Notes: generated by a model from the sequence alone, not told the origin. A DNA stretch of 64,000 bases from Hyaloscypha bicolor E (GCF_002865645.1 NW_020194609.1:62001-126000); one strand, 5' to 3'. Counted from the first letter of the stretch, positions 36,417 to 48,929 are shown. Numbers and translations: made by a program.

Positions 36417-39400
36417 TCAACCCAAGCTCAAGCTCCCCTCCTCCTCACTCCCCCCACTCCCATGTACCGGAACCGGTGGGCTCGCGCTCTTGCTCCTCCC
36501 CCAAAACTTCATATTCATACGGAACCGACTCGGCTTCTTCCTCAAATTCCTGACCTTCTCCATGACCACCCCTTTCCCATCCTCTTTCCCCCTATCGCTC
36601 GGACTATCGTCCGTCATCGCCGGGCTATCGCCCTCGCTCCGCGAACAGGGACTCCTCCTCGTCGGTGTTTGGTTATTCTCGCCGTTTGAGGACTTCTCCA
36701 AGCTGTCAGAAGACATGATGCTCGTTCCCTGTGTTGATGGCGAGAGGGGCATTTTCCCGGTGGTGGCAGAGGTGGCTTGACTCGTCCAATCTTGGCCTGA
36801 AGTGGCAGACACGCTGCCTTCTGTGCCATCGCTGCTGCGCTGCTTATCTTTGTCTGATTCTGCCTTGCCTGCGTTAGGAGTCGGGGGGTCGATCATGATG
36901 GGGTGGATGACTACAGGGTCAGCGACAAGGGAAGGGCTGATCGACATGCCATTCGCGCCGTTCGTGTGCTGAAGGTCTTGGCTTGGGTGGTCGAGTAGGC
37001 CTGGGGCACTTGCTGTCGCGAAGGATAGTTGGAGCTGGCTTGGTTTGTTGGAGGAGCGGCGAGAGCCGGGATCTGGCAGAAGCTCGCTGGGAGATGGGTT
37101 AGGTGACTCGGTGTGGGGGGCGGATGTAGTTGAGATTTCGGGGAGCGCGTGGTGGTGAGGTTCGAATTCGTCGAGAGAGCCATTAGCGTGTAGGAAGGGG
37201 CTTTTGCTGAGCAATGCTTTCCTCAGGTCGTGGTCGGGCGACAACGTGGCATTACTTATCTTCTGGTGACTAGCATCAGAAGGATTTGCCACGCTCATCG
37301 CACGCGGGGAAAACATGCCGTCCGTCATTGCTGAATCATCGCTATCCTGTCTCGCCCTCGCTTGCTCGACTGCGATCCTCTCTTCCCAAGCTGATTTGTT
37401 TCGTTGTAACTCATCCACGCAGTAACCCATGCCTGGCATGACGTCCGTGACTCCTTGGAACAGGGGTATCGCAAACATGTTCATGAAACCAAGTTGTGAC
37501 TTGCCTAATTCAATAATCTCTCGCACCGGAGGGGCAAAGAGAGCGGATGGAATCCCCAAGTCTGTTTCCATCGAAGCTTGGCGAGAGAATTCGTCGGTCA
37601 GAATCAGTGTCCACTGAGCAGCAGTTTCATATTTTCGAGCCTGCACTGGTTAGCCAAGCTTCCCCAGAATGACGGAGCACATACCACGTTGCTGATGTCG
37701 GCACACTTGATCAGCAATGAACAAGCAAGGGTCCTTTGCTCCTCGATCAGCCTGCCATTCCAACCATCAGTGCCCCCGTTCTCGTGTAACTTCTCCTGGA
37801 GAAAGCCAAGTCTCTTCATGTAATCGAAGTGAAGTCCCATATCAGTTGCAAGTATCGAACTGATCATGAGTTGCCTCATCTCAACTCCTTGAAAGGCTGC
37901 GGGCCAATGCCGTCGGAGAATTTGCGAATATGCAGCGCAATGGAAGGATTCTAGAACAGATCTATCGTTGTACAACTGGGCCAGGGGGGCATTAAGAGTG
38001 ACAAGGAAGGCATTATTGACACCAGGGTGGCCGACATCGTGCCCGATGGCTGTAATTAGAAGGGTAAGGGCGTCGAATGGTCGGATGAGAGCAGCTATGG
38101 GTGAGAGAGGGATATCCAAAGTTTTGTTGGAAGCCGGGTACGGAGGTAACCTGCCAAGTTGGAGAAGGAAGTGGAAGATGGCTTGTAAGACATCCACGAC
38201 ATGGCGAAAATTATGATATGGAACAAAGGCATTGTACGCCGACCGGGAAGCTACTAGAAATCCGGTGAGATTCTCTGCATCGGGTGTCAGCATATGGAGG
38301 CACACGTCATCCGAAACATGACCACAAGTCACGGTCTCTTACCTGTCGATATCCGCCACTTCTCCAGTTCTGGCATCGCAAGCGCATGTTGTAACATGAG
38401 CAGTGCAGCATGCAGAAGCTCGTCGTCCGTAAAGTCGTGTGCCGAGAAATTCCACGAACCAACTGCGGATGCAATCTTCTCCCGGCGATCCAACGCTATG
38501 GATATCCTTATATGACTGAACGGTTGATCATCGCCGCCTACTTTGCATATCCCATCCATCAATCCAGACACCATGGCTTCCCGCAGATAAGCATACGGTT
38601 TCTGGTCGTCCACGCCCACCCATGACCGTTTCCTACCCCTCTTCATCTCAAGCAACGCTCTCTGCTCTTTCGAAGCGTCCTTGTGAGCTCGATATGCGTG
38701 AATCGCTAGGCTGGGTAACCGTTCGTGCAGCAGGGGACTCGTTAAAACATCGACTGCGCCAATATCTAAATATCGCATTGTCCTGTTTTGATCCAGTGGA
38801 ATGACCAACCCAGAGCTCTTCCTCGGACTTGACGGGAACGAGGTATAACTGATTTGTACATCTGGCCGTGAATTCGCGCGTCTTCTCCCAGATATGGAGA
38901 CAGTATTGCGTTCTGGTATTGTGACAACAGCGACTGGCACCACCAGCCGGGACAGACTCTGGTATTGAATCTCCGAGGCTATCCACTGTAATAGTTTGAG
39001 CCCATATGCATCCTCTTCCGCGGGTTCGTCTACCAATCCATCAATATGCCCTTTCGAGCTTGGAGAAGGGGTTCGAGCGTCCCGCGGTGATTGTTCATGC
39101 AATTGATCATCGTATGGGATATCTATGAGGACGAGGGTAGGTATTAACTCGACAATGGAGGCTTGATTCAATTCGGATAGTTTCGATACGCAGGACTTGC
39201 CGGATGTGCAGATATGGACTGAGGATGTCAGTTCAATGCTCAAAATCGGAGTGAATCGACATACCTTCACTGAATGTCCCGAGCAGTGTCCGTAGATTGT
39301 CGTCTACGGGGCTGGGGCTTCGGTGGGCAGGCGCATATTCCTGCGCATGATTTGGGAGTGTTTCTGTTGAGCCTGGAGACGTCGCATCGTCCCTCTTCAC

Positions 39401-39460
39401 CAGCTTGTCCTCTCGGGCTGTGCGATCCACATACACCACATTGCATGCCGCATAGTCCAT
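36417..39460 (-). CDS. PDE2: 3',5'-cyclic nucleotide phosphodiesterase (class I)
   Basis: Four exons join in phase: 39,265-39,460, 38,343-39,218, 37,685-38,274 and 36,417-37,640, with introns of 46, 68 and 44 bp, giving about 961 residues. It hydrolyses cAMP and so limits protein kinase A signalling. Exon 3 has the metal-binding HD residues: PYHNFRHVVDV, ITAIGHDVGHPG and ATDMGLHFDYM, then KCADISNV at its end. Exon 4 continues with ARKYETAAQW and ends in a Ser/Pro-rich tail of about 300 residues without domains. I chose the Met at 39,460 (MDYAACNVVYVDR) because the frame upstream soon meets a stop without another ATG. The symbol follows yeast high-affinity PDE2; filamentous fungi use other names such as pdeH. 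Intact. Confidence 0.9.
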
Positions 39461-42400
39461 GACTGCTTCGCGCACCGCGAGGCCCGGACTCGACGTGCGT
39501 TCTCCCCAGCAGCGGATGATCGAGTTTGTCTCCGGAGTAGAAGAGGATATACGGCCGGAGCCAATGCTGCGCGCTCTTGGATCAAACTGCTCCGTGTCGC
39601 ACTGATGGCTCGAGCGCTGGCGCAACGCCTTTCAGACGAGTCAGAAGTTCGTCACCGAGACTCCTCTCGGCGGTGTCGTCGTGACGTTGGTGGCGAAGGG
39701 GAAAGTATCGCAAAGGGTGGAAGGGGACGGGGTATGGAATTTGTGTCCGTATAAATCGGCAATGGGTCTATTTCGCGATTGCAAGGGAGGGCAGGCGGGC
39801 GGCGTGGAGAGAGAGGGAGGAGGTGCGTCCGCCGCTTCTGGACACCCAAAGCTCTGCCGATTGTCCTACAGGAAAGACTCGCGCACAAATTATTTTTCTC
39901 TAGGGGATTCGAGGGTTCTGCAGAGCGCCGGGCAGCTCAATTGCGTGCTGTGCGACGGAGGGACATGGGCTGGGCTCGAGTCGCAGTTTTTGCGCGAGGA
40001 CAAAGCACAGGCACAGGCACAGGCGGTCGAGTCGAGTCGATGCGGAGCAAGCCTGGCTGCTGGATGGATAATGGGCAAAAATTTCCGCTAGAACAGTGGC
40101 GGCGAGGGTGCGGCAGCGAGCATGCCGAGGGGTGAGGTGTGTCTTCGTGATGGCGATGTTCGAGCAGGAGGAGGTTGAAGAAGAATGAGGAGGAGAGGAG
40201 AAGTTGGGGGGGGGGGGAGGTCGAGTGAAGTGGAGACGGGACGATTGAAGGCGTTCGCGATGGTGGTGAGTAAGTGAGCGAGTGGGAGGCCAGGCCAGGA
40301 CCCGCAGGGAGGAGAAGCCGAGAAGGGCAGGGCAGCAAGGGCAGCAAGGGCAGCAGAGAGAACGACCAACAAGGCCAGCGCAAGAGCAGCCAGGAAGCAG
40401 CCAGTCGAGGCCGACGGGGAAGCAGCCCAGCGTCCCTGAACGCGGCTGTGATTGGACGGCCAGGGGAAAAAGAGCGGGGCAGCCCTCGCCGCGCCACGAG
40501 CCGAGTTGGTCTGCGGGCCTTCGAGAAGTGCGCTAGAAGTGTTCCAAGTTCCAATGCCCTTCCATTCCAAGTGCGCGCCGGTTTAAGGTTGGGATTGCAC
40601 GCACGTAAATTTATATTAAGGCGTGCGCTCTGCGCCACTCCCTGCCTGCACAGTAGGGGATCGCGGTATTGGCTCGCAGGCCTCACAAGGGAGTGAGGGA
40701 GTCCGGCGCTTTATTTAATAACCTGCTGCATTATGATCTCTTATCTGCAGCAGTGCGCATGGTGCTCGGTGGTGTCGGTGGTGTCGGTGCTGTCGGTGCT
40801 GTCGACCTCCTGCCCTCGCCTCGGTAATTTTACAAGCGTGAAGCGTGCATCCACTGCTTCGTCACTGGGGATCGGCGCTGATGATTCTTCTGTGAAGCTT
40901 CTAGCGCTCACGGCCGAGGAAGAGGAATGTAAGATGCCCCGACTTTGCAAATTAAGGTTAGCATCAGGCCTCAGAAGCGCTGACGCTGGCTGCAGGAGCG
41001 GAGACCGGCCAGGTACTGTTCCCCTAAACGGCCAATTCAACGTCGTCAAGCCGCTCACGAGGCAGAGGTTTGCACAACACTTGCAAACCGCCGCCAGTAC
41101 ATACGCGCATGTCCGCCCCCCTCCGCCCCCTTTTCCCGCCGAGGAACTCGAGGCTCACGGCTCACCACATTGCAAGCTTGCAAACGCCAGCCACAAACAC
41201 CCTACACCCATTTAAAAAGCCTCCCTCTCGCGAGACAAGGCCCTCATCTCCCTTACTACCTTCCTCATCGGCTTTCGCCAACATTCAATTCGCATTATCC
41301 AGAGGTCAACAAACAGTCTTGGGCCATCCCTTGATTCCCGCCATCTTGCAGGAAAGACTAGATGCCTCGGGGCTCGCCGCCTGCTGTTCCCATTCGCAGA
41401 CGTCAGGAAAAGATGTTTCAGTGTTTCAGCTTTCCGTTCCTTTTTCCAGGCCGCCTCTCCCCTGAAACTCTCATACAGTATTGACGACAGTACAGCCAAA
41501 CAGCAGCTTTTCCACTCCCACCCCTCCATCCCACGCTCACACCATCCATCTTGCGCCTCTGCGAGCCCCACACTCCAACCGCACTCGACGACAAATGCGG
41601 ACATTGAGAACATGTCGCTGGATTGTTGGTTGCACATCTACTGTATATTTCCAGCAGACCTTGCGGGAGCGTGACGAGTCACGACGACCCCCTCCCCTCG
41701 TCAGTCAACCGGGACAATAAATCGCTGATCCCCGACCCCCCGACGCAGCGCCAGAATAATCCCCCCATCTCATCAAGCCAGCCCCCACCCCTCCAAGACT
41801 TCTCTGCGCCTCACCTCCATCCGCACCTCTGAACTCAGATATATTATTACATTTCGACCCAGCAGCGAGGCAACGGCCCCGCAGCAGCAGTCCGTCACCG
41901 GATTTCCCGGGTCGGGCACAGCTCAGCTTGCTGCAGCCAAGTCATCACCCTTCCTTTTTATTGTATTTTTTTGTTCGGAATCCCGCAGGATTGATTGCAT
42001 GCACGAGAATTCGACCTCGCTCCGGGCACTCGCAGCAGAAGTCTGCACGGAAGCCAAGAACGTTCCTCGGACGGCCGAATCGGCGCGGAAGCGAGGGCAG
42101 CACTCGCTTATCCCCGACCTTCCTGATGAGATCGCTGCCAATCTGGCGAGCGGCCAATCGGGACGAGCAGAGCCCGGCCTGCTCCTCAAGCCACGATCTG
42201 CGCATCTCGGAAAGCATCGAGGGGGCGGGCAGAAAGCTTGTGGACTTCCACTTGCGATAGCGGCGGCTTGCAGATACTCCATGTGATGGTCCTTTTCAAC
42301 AGCAGGCTCACCCCTTGACTGGTGCTTAAAGTTGCGCAACGGTGCCTTGCGCGGTGGTTATTGCAAGTCGCAGCCCCGGCTTTCAAGAAGGAAGGCAGCA

Positions 42401-42816
42401 AATTGAGTTGGGTTGAGAATGGGAACGTCGGGGGTGGCCGCATGTGAGCACGTGACTGAGTCGAAATCTCCCCCCTGAGTGACTCACTCGCTTAATCGGG
42501 GAATTCATTGCGTGCATAGCCTTCTTATTCAGCGCCGAGCAGAGTTTTCATTTGTACCTCGTACTTCAACCAAGTACCGCATGAGCGTGAGATTTCATGA
42601 CTCTTTCTCTTGTCTGTTGTGAGATTTTCTGTATTTAAGTCTATAAGTCTAGCTAAAATTTCACTTCCACGAAAACAACCATACAATCAGTAAATCCCTT
42701 CATCTGAATAGCATATCAAAATATCACATCGCAATTTCGTCTTTCTTAAAATCTCACAACCACAACAGAAGACTTCTCTCAAAAAAAACATCAGCCCATA
42801 AACTGCGCAAACAAAC
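39461..42816. other. 3.3-kb divergent spacer between phosphodiesterase and methyltransferase
   Basis: GC-rich and unusually long compared with neighbouring spacers. It includes a poly-G run near 40,206-40,218 and short GGCAGCAAG-type repeats near 40,333-40,360. Open frames up to 249 codons (for example 39,937-40,686 minus) are low-complexity, Pro/Ser/Leu-rich shadows without domains. It probably holds long 5' leaders and complex promoters for both genes. Confidence 0.5.
42631..42640 (+). promoter_or_regulatory. Possible TATA-like element
   Basis: GTATTTAAGT lies about 180 bp upstream of the methyltransferase start codon and is followed by an A/C-rich leader. Distance and sequence are compatible with a core promoter in fungi, but this is position-based inference only. 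Confidence 0.25.
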
Positions 42817-43725
42817 ATGGCAGTCCCCTCCCCATCTCTGGCCGCTGAACTCGCCCCCCACTTCCTCGAAACGCGTTCCGAGCCCACAGAAGAATCCTCC
42901 GCAGGTCTGACCTCGCAGATGCAGCACCGCCTCGACATCGTCAACTTCTGGGCCCTCGCCCCGGGCTCCCGCGTCCTCGAGCTCGGCTGCGGGCAAGGCG
43001 ACACCACCATCGCGCTCGCGCACGCCGTCGGTCCCAGCGGCCACATCGACGCCGTCGACCCGGGCTCCCCAGACTACGGCACGCCCCCCCTAAAAGACGC
43101 CCAAAGCCACATCCTGACGACTCCACTCGGGGCGAGGATAAGCTTCCACCACGCAACCGCAACCTCGTACGTAGAGCAGTACGCCGGGCCGGCCTATGAT
43201 TACATCGTGCTGGCGCACTCGCTCTGGTACTTCGAGAACCCTGCCGTGCTGCCTGAGCTACTCGCCGCTCTCTCACCGCACCTCTCTCCCAACACAAGAC
43301 TCTGCATCGCCGAATGGTCCCTCCGCGCCTCATCCCCCGCCTCCACCCCGCACGTCTGGACCGCCCTCCTGCGCGCCCTCCTCGAAGCCAAGCGGCCCGT
43401 CCCCTCGGCCGCAAACATCCGCACCGTCCTCTCGCCCTCGCAGGTCAAGAACATCGTCACCTCGCTCTCCCCCTTGAAACTAATCAGGGAGGCTATCATG
43501 CCGACGAATGAGGGCATGCAAGACGGCTTCTGGGAGGTCAGCTACACGCTCCGTAAGCGGGAAGCGGATATCCAACGGTTGGTAGATACAGGCGTCAGTG
43601 ATGCCGAACGGGTACAAGTCGAAGCTTATTTCGACGCGCTTCAGCATGCGGTGGATAGCTTGGGCGAGGCGGGGGTGGAGGGGGTGAGGAGTATGGATTT
43701 CTGGGCCGCTGTTTTTGGGCCGTAG
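42817..43725 (+). CDS. Class I SAM-dependent methyltransferase
   Basis: A single open frame of 302 codons starting at ATGGCAGTC in a good context (AACATGG). The Rossmann SAM-binding motif I is clear at about residues 51-62 (RVLELGCGQGDTT), followed by an acidic residue ending strand 2 (IDAVDPGSPDY) and a motif near residue 130 (YDYIVLAHSLWYF). It transfers a methyl group from S-adenosylmethionine to an unknown small molecule or protein. Length and layout match fungal Methyltransf-type proteins. It is divergent from the phosphodiesterase across a long spacer and no biosynthetic core gene lies nearby, so there is no evidence for a secondary-metabolite cluster. Intact. Confidence 0.88.
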   Translation: MAVPSPSLAAELAPHFLETRSEPTEESSAGLTSQMQHRLDIVNFWALAPGSRVLELGCGQGDTTIALAHAVGPSGHIDAVDPGSPDYGTPPLKDAQSHILTTPLGARISFHHATATSYVEQYAGPAYDYIVLAHSLWYFENPAVLPELLAALSPHLSPNTRLCIAEWSLRASSPASTPHVWTALLRALLEAKRPVPSAANIRTVLSPSQVKNIVTSLSPLKLIREAIMPTNEGMQDGFWEVSYTLRKREADIQRLVDTGVSDAERVQVEAYFDALQHAVDSLGEAGVEGVRSMDFWAAVFGP

Positions 43726-45174
43726 GTATAGATAGGGTGAGGCGTCAGCTTTGATGGTGGAAGAGAAGGGTAGAAGAAGTGAAGGAATTGGAGATGGTGT
43801 GGATATAATATGGAGCGAGTTTCGCACTCTGGGAAAACCCCGATGGATGCTGGCCTGCCGGCGAAGGAGTAAAGGTCTTGGATGTGCCGGGTTTTCTTTC
43901 CGTTGCTTCATTATCTGGCTTACTTATTGCTCTTCCTTTCGATTAAACCGTGGGTGTAAGATTAGCTTTTACATGGGAATGCAAAGGCAGCTGGAGTTCC
44001 TGGTTGTAATTTGAGGTATAGGGAGTATATCAGTCGTGTCGCAGGGGTGGGGGGAAGAGCAAGTTTACATTGCGAATCCGGGTGTTTGGCTGAAGGAGGA
44101 CAGGAAGGATTTGAGGGTGCTGAGCAAGTCTCCTAGGATCTTCGTACACAGCTGCACTTAGAGGATGAATTGAATTTGTTGTGTGGAGTGCTTCAAGCGA
44201 AATTCTACACAATCTATCAGAGCCAAATCCTTGGATGTTGGCTTGATGTTAATTGCTGATCCTGAGGAAGAAGTTGGGCAAATGATGAATGGTACTATTC
44301 TGGAAGGAGAAGTTCTCTTGAGGCATGCTGCTGTGTGGACGAGGGACTCTTGTCAGCTTGCCTAGACTCGGTGTCGAGTTTCCTTCTGCTATTGTGATAT
44401 GTACAGAGGGCTTAAATTGGTATGTTTCAAGTGCTAACTTTCCTCTGAATTTGCTTTATCTATTTCTTTGCGACTTCTCTTCTCTTTCTAACTCTTACAT
44501 GATAAAGACTGGGGATGTCACGCATTCATCCAGTCGTGTATGGTGTTTTGAGACATGATTTCAGCTGCCATTGGTCACTTTCTTTACTGTTTTGTAAGAC
44601 TTCGTTCACTGGCATAGGAAGGCACGACTCTTAGTCACCTCCCTCCTCTGTTTTTCTTTAACATAACATAAGAATGCTTTTTTAGTGTTCGTTGATATCT
44701 TCACCCCATTAGCTGGCATGTCATAAGTTCAATCATAGTTTTAGGCTTGCAGAGAGGAAGGCACAACTTCAATTGACTCACCTCTCACCTTAACCTCTCT
44801 CCTATACATAATTCACAATCACAGCCCCCTCGTTCCTTCCGCAAAGGACATCTACTCACAGCTCTTTCAACTACGTCATAATTTCCCAAGTCATCACACT
44901 CACCAATATTTACGCCTTCGGTTCGATTTTCCCGCTCTTCCTTTAACCACCACTTCCTCTGAACCTACTCTCACATTCATCTTTCCCCCAACAACAGACA
45001 CTTCACGCACAACACTTTATCCATGCAACACATTCCGCAAGGTTTACATAAATCTTCTCTTGTCATTTCCCACAATCACTCTTTCATGGTATGATAGGTC
45101 AGGCTACATATCACCCTCATCCCAAGACCTCAACAAACAAATCTATCCACTTTCGAGTCACTTTCACTGTCACA
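43726..45174. other. Intergenic, nothing recognised
   Basis: About 1.45 kb between the methyltransferase and the first secreted-protein gene. The last 350 bp is pyrimidine-rich (CT/CA runs), typical of a fungal promoter and leader. Short open frames show no domain. Confidence 0.45.
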
Positions 45175-46377
45175 ATGCATCAATCCGGTGTCACACACCT
45201 ATTCACTTTCCTCGGTCTTCTCCTTCTCGGCTTCGTCAATCTGTCAGCCGCCTCCCCGATCTCCGGCATCGTTGCTAATACTACCTCTCAACTCGTGCGT
45301 CAGCTATCCAAGCTCGTCAAGAAAGAGCGAGGAGAAATCTTCGCCCGAGGAGATGACATCTACGAAACCCAATATCCGTGCACCGATGAACCAAACTGCG
45401 TACTCAAACTCCCAGTATGCATGGCCAACTATGATGACTCAAGAATGTGCACGATAAGCTACACTACGAAAGAGGACTGGGGCTTCGTGTGTCTCCCCCT
45501 CACTTCCCATTCTTAAATCCGAATCATCACATCTAACGTGTTCGTTCAAATAGGCAGCTCTCGAGCTCTGGGACAATAACTGCCAATCCCTCGGAGCCTT
45601 CGACGGCAACATTACGTACGACAAATTGCAGCAACAGCCCCAGGGCTACGCTCTCCACTCCCGGCTTCCCTACGCTGTCAATGTCCAGATCATAGGCAAC
45701 GCCACAAACGCCATCGACAGGAACTTCTGGATTAAGCTCTGGAATGCAGACTCCGGATTGCAGATCTGGGACAGTACGCAGTACAGGAGCTGGGGAGCCC
45801 AGTATAATCTCGGAGGGTACAGTGGCGTAAGGCTGCCATTCCAGTGCCATAAACAGGCTGTCAAGCGCCTGGACGAAGAGCGCAGCGAATCGGTTAATGT
45901 ATCCACGCTCGAGCCAGAACGAAGCTCATTAATCGTCGCCCGTGACGACATGCACTACGAAATCTATCCCTGCAGCCACAGTACGGGATGCGCACATGCG
46001 ATCGGAACCTGCATGACTAACTATGGTGACTCAAGCATGTGCACGCTGGCATATGTCACCCACGACGACTGGGGCTTTGTGCGTCCCTCCATCACCCTCC
46101 CATTCCCGAAATTACACTGCTCTTGCTAACATCTACTCTCAAACAGGCGCAGCTCTGGCTCTACGACAATGGCTGCAACAAGATTGGTTACAACCATTAT
46201 GTGCCATATGGATACTTCAAAATGCAGCCCCAAGGTTACGCTCTCGGTTCCCAGCTCCCTTGGACAGTCGATATCCAAATCCCAGGGGACCCCTCGAGCC
46301 CAGGGGGCGGCAACTTCAACCCCTACATCTGGTATGCCGGCTTCGGGATGAGGGAGCCGCTGGTCGATCTGACGTAG
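45175..46377 (+). CDS. Two-module cysteine-rich secreted protein, second module cut short
   Basis: I do not recognise a family. Three exons join in phase: 45,175-45,486, 45,554-46,078 and 46,147-46,377, with introns of 67 and 68 bp. The protein has a signal peptide (FTFLGLLLLGFVNLSAA), a short pro-like region with basic pairs, and two homologous modules. Module 1 starts YETQYPCTDEPNC and ends VRLPFQC. A linker with Lys-Arg and Arg-rich sites leads to module 2, starting YEIYPCSHSTGC. Both contain a DWGF-[intron]-A-x-L box and a GYALxSxLPxxV box. Module 1 has six cysteines. Module 2 meets TAG at 46,375-46,377, yet the same frame continues to 46,446 with AGLPFQCR, so its last Cys is lost. Both introns sit at the same phase-0 site, which shows a segmental duplication. 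Kex2-type cleavage into two peptides is possible but inferred. Confidence 0.7.
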
Positions 46378-47562
46378 CTCGATTGGGCGCCAATGTATCT
46401 TAACGATGGATACAAAACTGCAGGCCTGCCGTTTCAGTGTCGCTGAGAAAGGGTGGCGGAGGGAGGAGCTCGATGTTTTTTTTGGGGGGGGGCGCTGGAT
46501 CAGTCGGTGGGGTTGAGAGTTTTGCATTGATTCTATAGAATGCACTCCAATTTGAATGCTTCAATATGCTGCAATTATAGATTCGGCAACATGGGGATGG
46601 GGAAATGGGGATGCGAACAGAACATGGAAGGAACTGCCAACCTGGGAATGGGAATACTGGAAAGGGGATATGGAGATCTCTTCGCTGATTTAAACATGAC
46701 AAACACTTGCAGATAGATGAATTCCGAAGCGTTGCGTAGTATTTCATGGTTTGAACTCGAGGAAATGCGCAAGTGATGACGTTGTTAACACAGAGAAATT
46801 CTCGCTTAAAGAAGGGGCGGGGATTCGCTTAGCCAAAGGAAACCATTCGACACACCTCCAAATTCTCAGCCGCTCCTTGGAGAGTGCATTGAATTTACCA
46901 TATCTAATAGTATGCCTAAAGCAGGGGAAGTAAATTTATTTCAACCTCTAAAATTAAAACCTTGTGGCTGTCCTGAGCCTTTGAAGTGGTGTTTGGGCTT
47001 AGCGAGGATTCCGTTGAGACATGGGAATAGTGCCTTCATTGCAGGACCTCACCTTCATAGAAGCAAGTCAATAACGCCACATTTGCAAATAAAGGAAATA
47101 GATTATCTCAATGCCTGCCAGAGAGGTGGTTGATCCGAGTGAATTTGTGCAACGGGAAATGTGTCGGAAGAATATCGCGGCTGGCAAAATGGCACTCCTT
47201 CCTTCCCGATACCCTTTCACAACATCTGTTCATTCTGCACATGACTGACAGCCATCATCGCATAAATGCACCTGGCGCTATCATCTCTTGAGAACACAAC
47301 CTCCGATCTCCACACCAGCAAATACACGGGCGTATTCACTAGCGCTATTTCCAAATAATCGCGCCCAGATACTTCCACCTCAAAGCCTAACCCTTTGCTC
47401 GCTCTCAAACACAATTCAACTCAACGCTATTTCTGCGGCGACCAAACTCCAAGCAATCATGTTAGTTACAATCCCTGTTGTTTCAGCCCTCTTACCATGG
47501 AACAATCTGACTTAGGTGACATCACAGCCATTTCACCATTGACACTCGAATTCCAATCCACG
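46378..47562. other. Relic tail of module 2, then intergenic
   Basis: The first 70 bp (to TGA near 46,446) is the former C terminus of the two-module protein after its early stop. Then comes a poly-G run near 46,485 and about 1.1 kb with no recognisable gene. The last 200 bp is the likely promoter of the next secreted-protein gene. Confidence 0.5.
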
Positions 47563-48054
47563 ATGCATTCTCCTCCCGTCAAGTCACTCCTCGCCCTCCT
47601 CACCTTTCTCCTCTTCTCCACCTTCTGCACCGCCAACCCACTGCCGGCCCCTACCACACCCAATCCCCTCAACCCCCGCCAATTCTCCGGTGTGTTCACT
47701 GGCAACCTGTGCGACACCCATTTTGCTCAAGGCCCCGACCAGTGCTTCTTCATCATCAGCTCCAAATCCATCGACATCGACATCGGCGAGTGGATGAATT
47801 GGAGCTCGCTCTACATCTTCCGCAACACCTGCGAGCTGATCGGCTACGTCCCCGGCGTCAACCTCGATGGCAATTGGGTTAGCGTGGATAGCCAACTGCC
47901 GTGGACCGTTGACGCTATTACGCTGGCTTTCGTGCCGGAGTTTTGGTATGCGGGCAGGCATTATGATACTCATGGTGGCAATTGGTATATGGAGTGGGAG
48001 GAGAATGATAGCGGATTCAACGTTTTTAACTGGCGTTTCTTGTTCAGTTGTTAG
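47563..48054 (+). CDS. Small secreted protein, one-module member of the local family
   Basis: A single open frame of about 163 residues from the Met at 47,563; the open frame extends upstream but this Met is followed directly by a signal peptide (LLALLTFLLFSTFCTA), so it is the likely start. A short Pro-rich propeptide follows and ends at an NPRQF site. The body has four cysteines (NLC, DQC, NTC, FSC). It shares with the two-module gene at 45,175 a C-x-x-I-G-Y-V-P box followed about 15 residues later by SQLPWTVD and then a WYAG motif, so the two genes are related. No known domain was recognised. Secretion is inferred from the signal peptide. Intact, intronless. Confidence 0.75.
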   Translation: MHSPPVKSLLALLTFLLFSTFCTANPLPAPTTPNPLNPRQFSGVFTGNLCDTHFAQGPDQCFFIISSKSIDIDIGEWMNWSSLYIFRNTCELIGYVPGVNLDGNWVSVDSQLPWTVDAITLAFVPEFWYAGRHYDTHGGNWYMEWEENDSGFNVFNWRFLFSC

Positions 48055-48929
48055 AGCGTGGGGGATTGGAATACCGTATCAGGAATGAGGGGCTGGTGAG
48101 GCTTTGCGTTGGTTTTCTGGGGAATGAACGAATGCTTCTGGGTTATTGAGGCGTAGAGCTGAGGCGTTGATGGAAATCTACCCCGGTATGGGGCAACCGT
48201 TGCGTTATTTGATGCAGGCCAAGAATTCAAGGCTTGACTAGGTGCTTGCTTCATTTGCGGAAATAGCATTTCTTTGGCCTTCAATCTTACCTGGTTCGAT
48301 TTGCAAATACCTGGGAACAGTTTTCCAATATGCTATTTCAAGGGGTAAAGGTAAGTCATGTGAGTGCCGTAGTACCTGAAGGTGAATTACAAAGAAGTTA
48401 TTGGGGATCACATACTGGCTGACGACAGGTATCAAATGATTTTCTCTCTCTGTCGCACCTCTTCTGCATCCTCTCTTCTACAACCATCTCTTGCTTTGCC
48501 CCTTTTCAACACCATCTCTCTCAAACCAACGCTCTACACCTTCTCTTCTACAACATCTCCCAGCCTAATATTACACCTACATCCATTCTTTCTAAAGGCT
48601 ACCTTCCAATTCTCATCCATCAACATCATGCACCAGAATATTCGGGCAAGCAAGAAAGCAATCCGACCACGAGTTTGAAAATAAGTTCACTTTTCACAAC
48701 GCGCATCACTTTCATACTCCACCACTCCACCCATCACTTCCGTTATCCTCTCTATCCCACTCTCATCGTTATACCCAAAACTTGTATTTCACTGCACACA
48801 TCTGTCAAATCCTACAGAATTCCTATAGTTGCCACCTCTAGAGAGCCAGCCTCTAATCCTCTCACGAGCAAGCACTCCGAACCCATTCTTCCATGTCTAT
48901 TAACCTGTACCACTTTCGTACATCCAAGA
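48055..48929. other. Intergenic, nothing recognised
   Basis: About 875 bp between two copies of the secreted-protein family. The 3' half is rich in CT and CA, like the promoters of the neighbouring copies, which suggests the flank was duplicated with the gene, though I did not align it. Confidence 0.4.

Noticed and set aside
39937..40686. 249-codon minus-strand open frame in the divergent spacer
   Set aside because: Pro/Ser/Leu-rich, no domain, no splice or start support; explained by GC-rich composition.
42817..43725. Secondary-metabolite cluster around the methyltransferase and dioxygenase
   Set aside because: No polyketide, peptide or terpene core enzyme is present in the window, and the two genes are about 10 kb apart with signalling genes between them.
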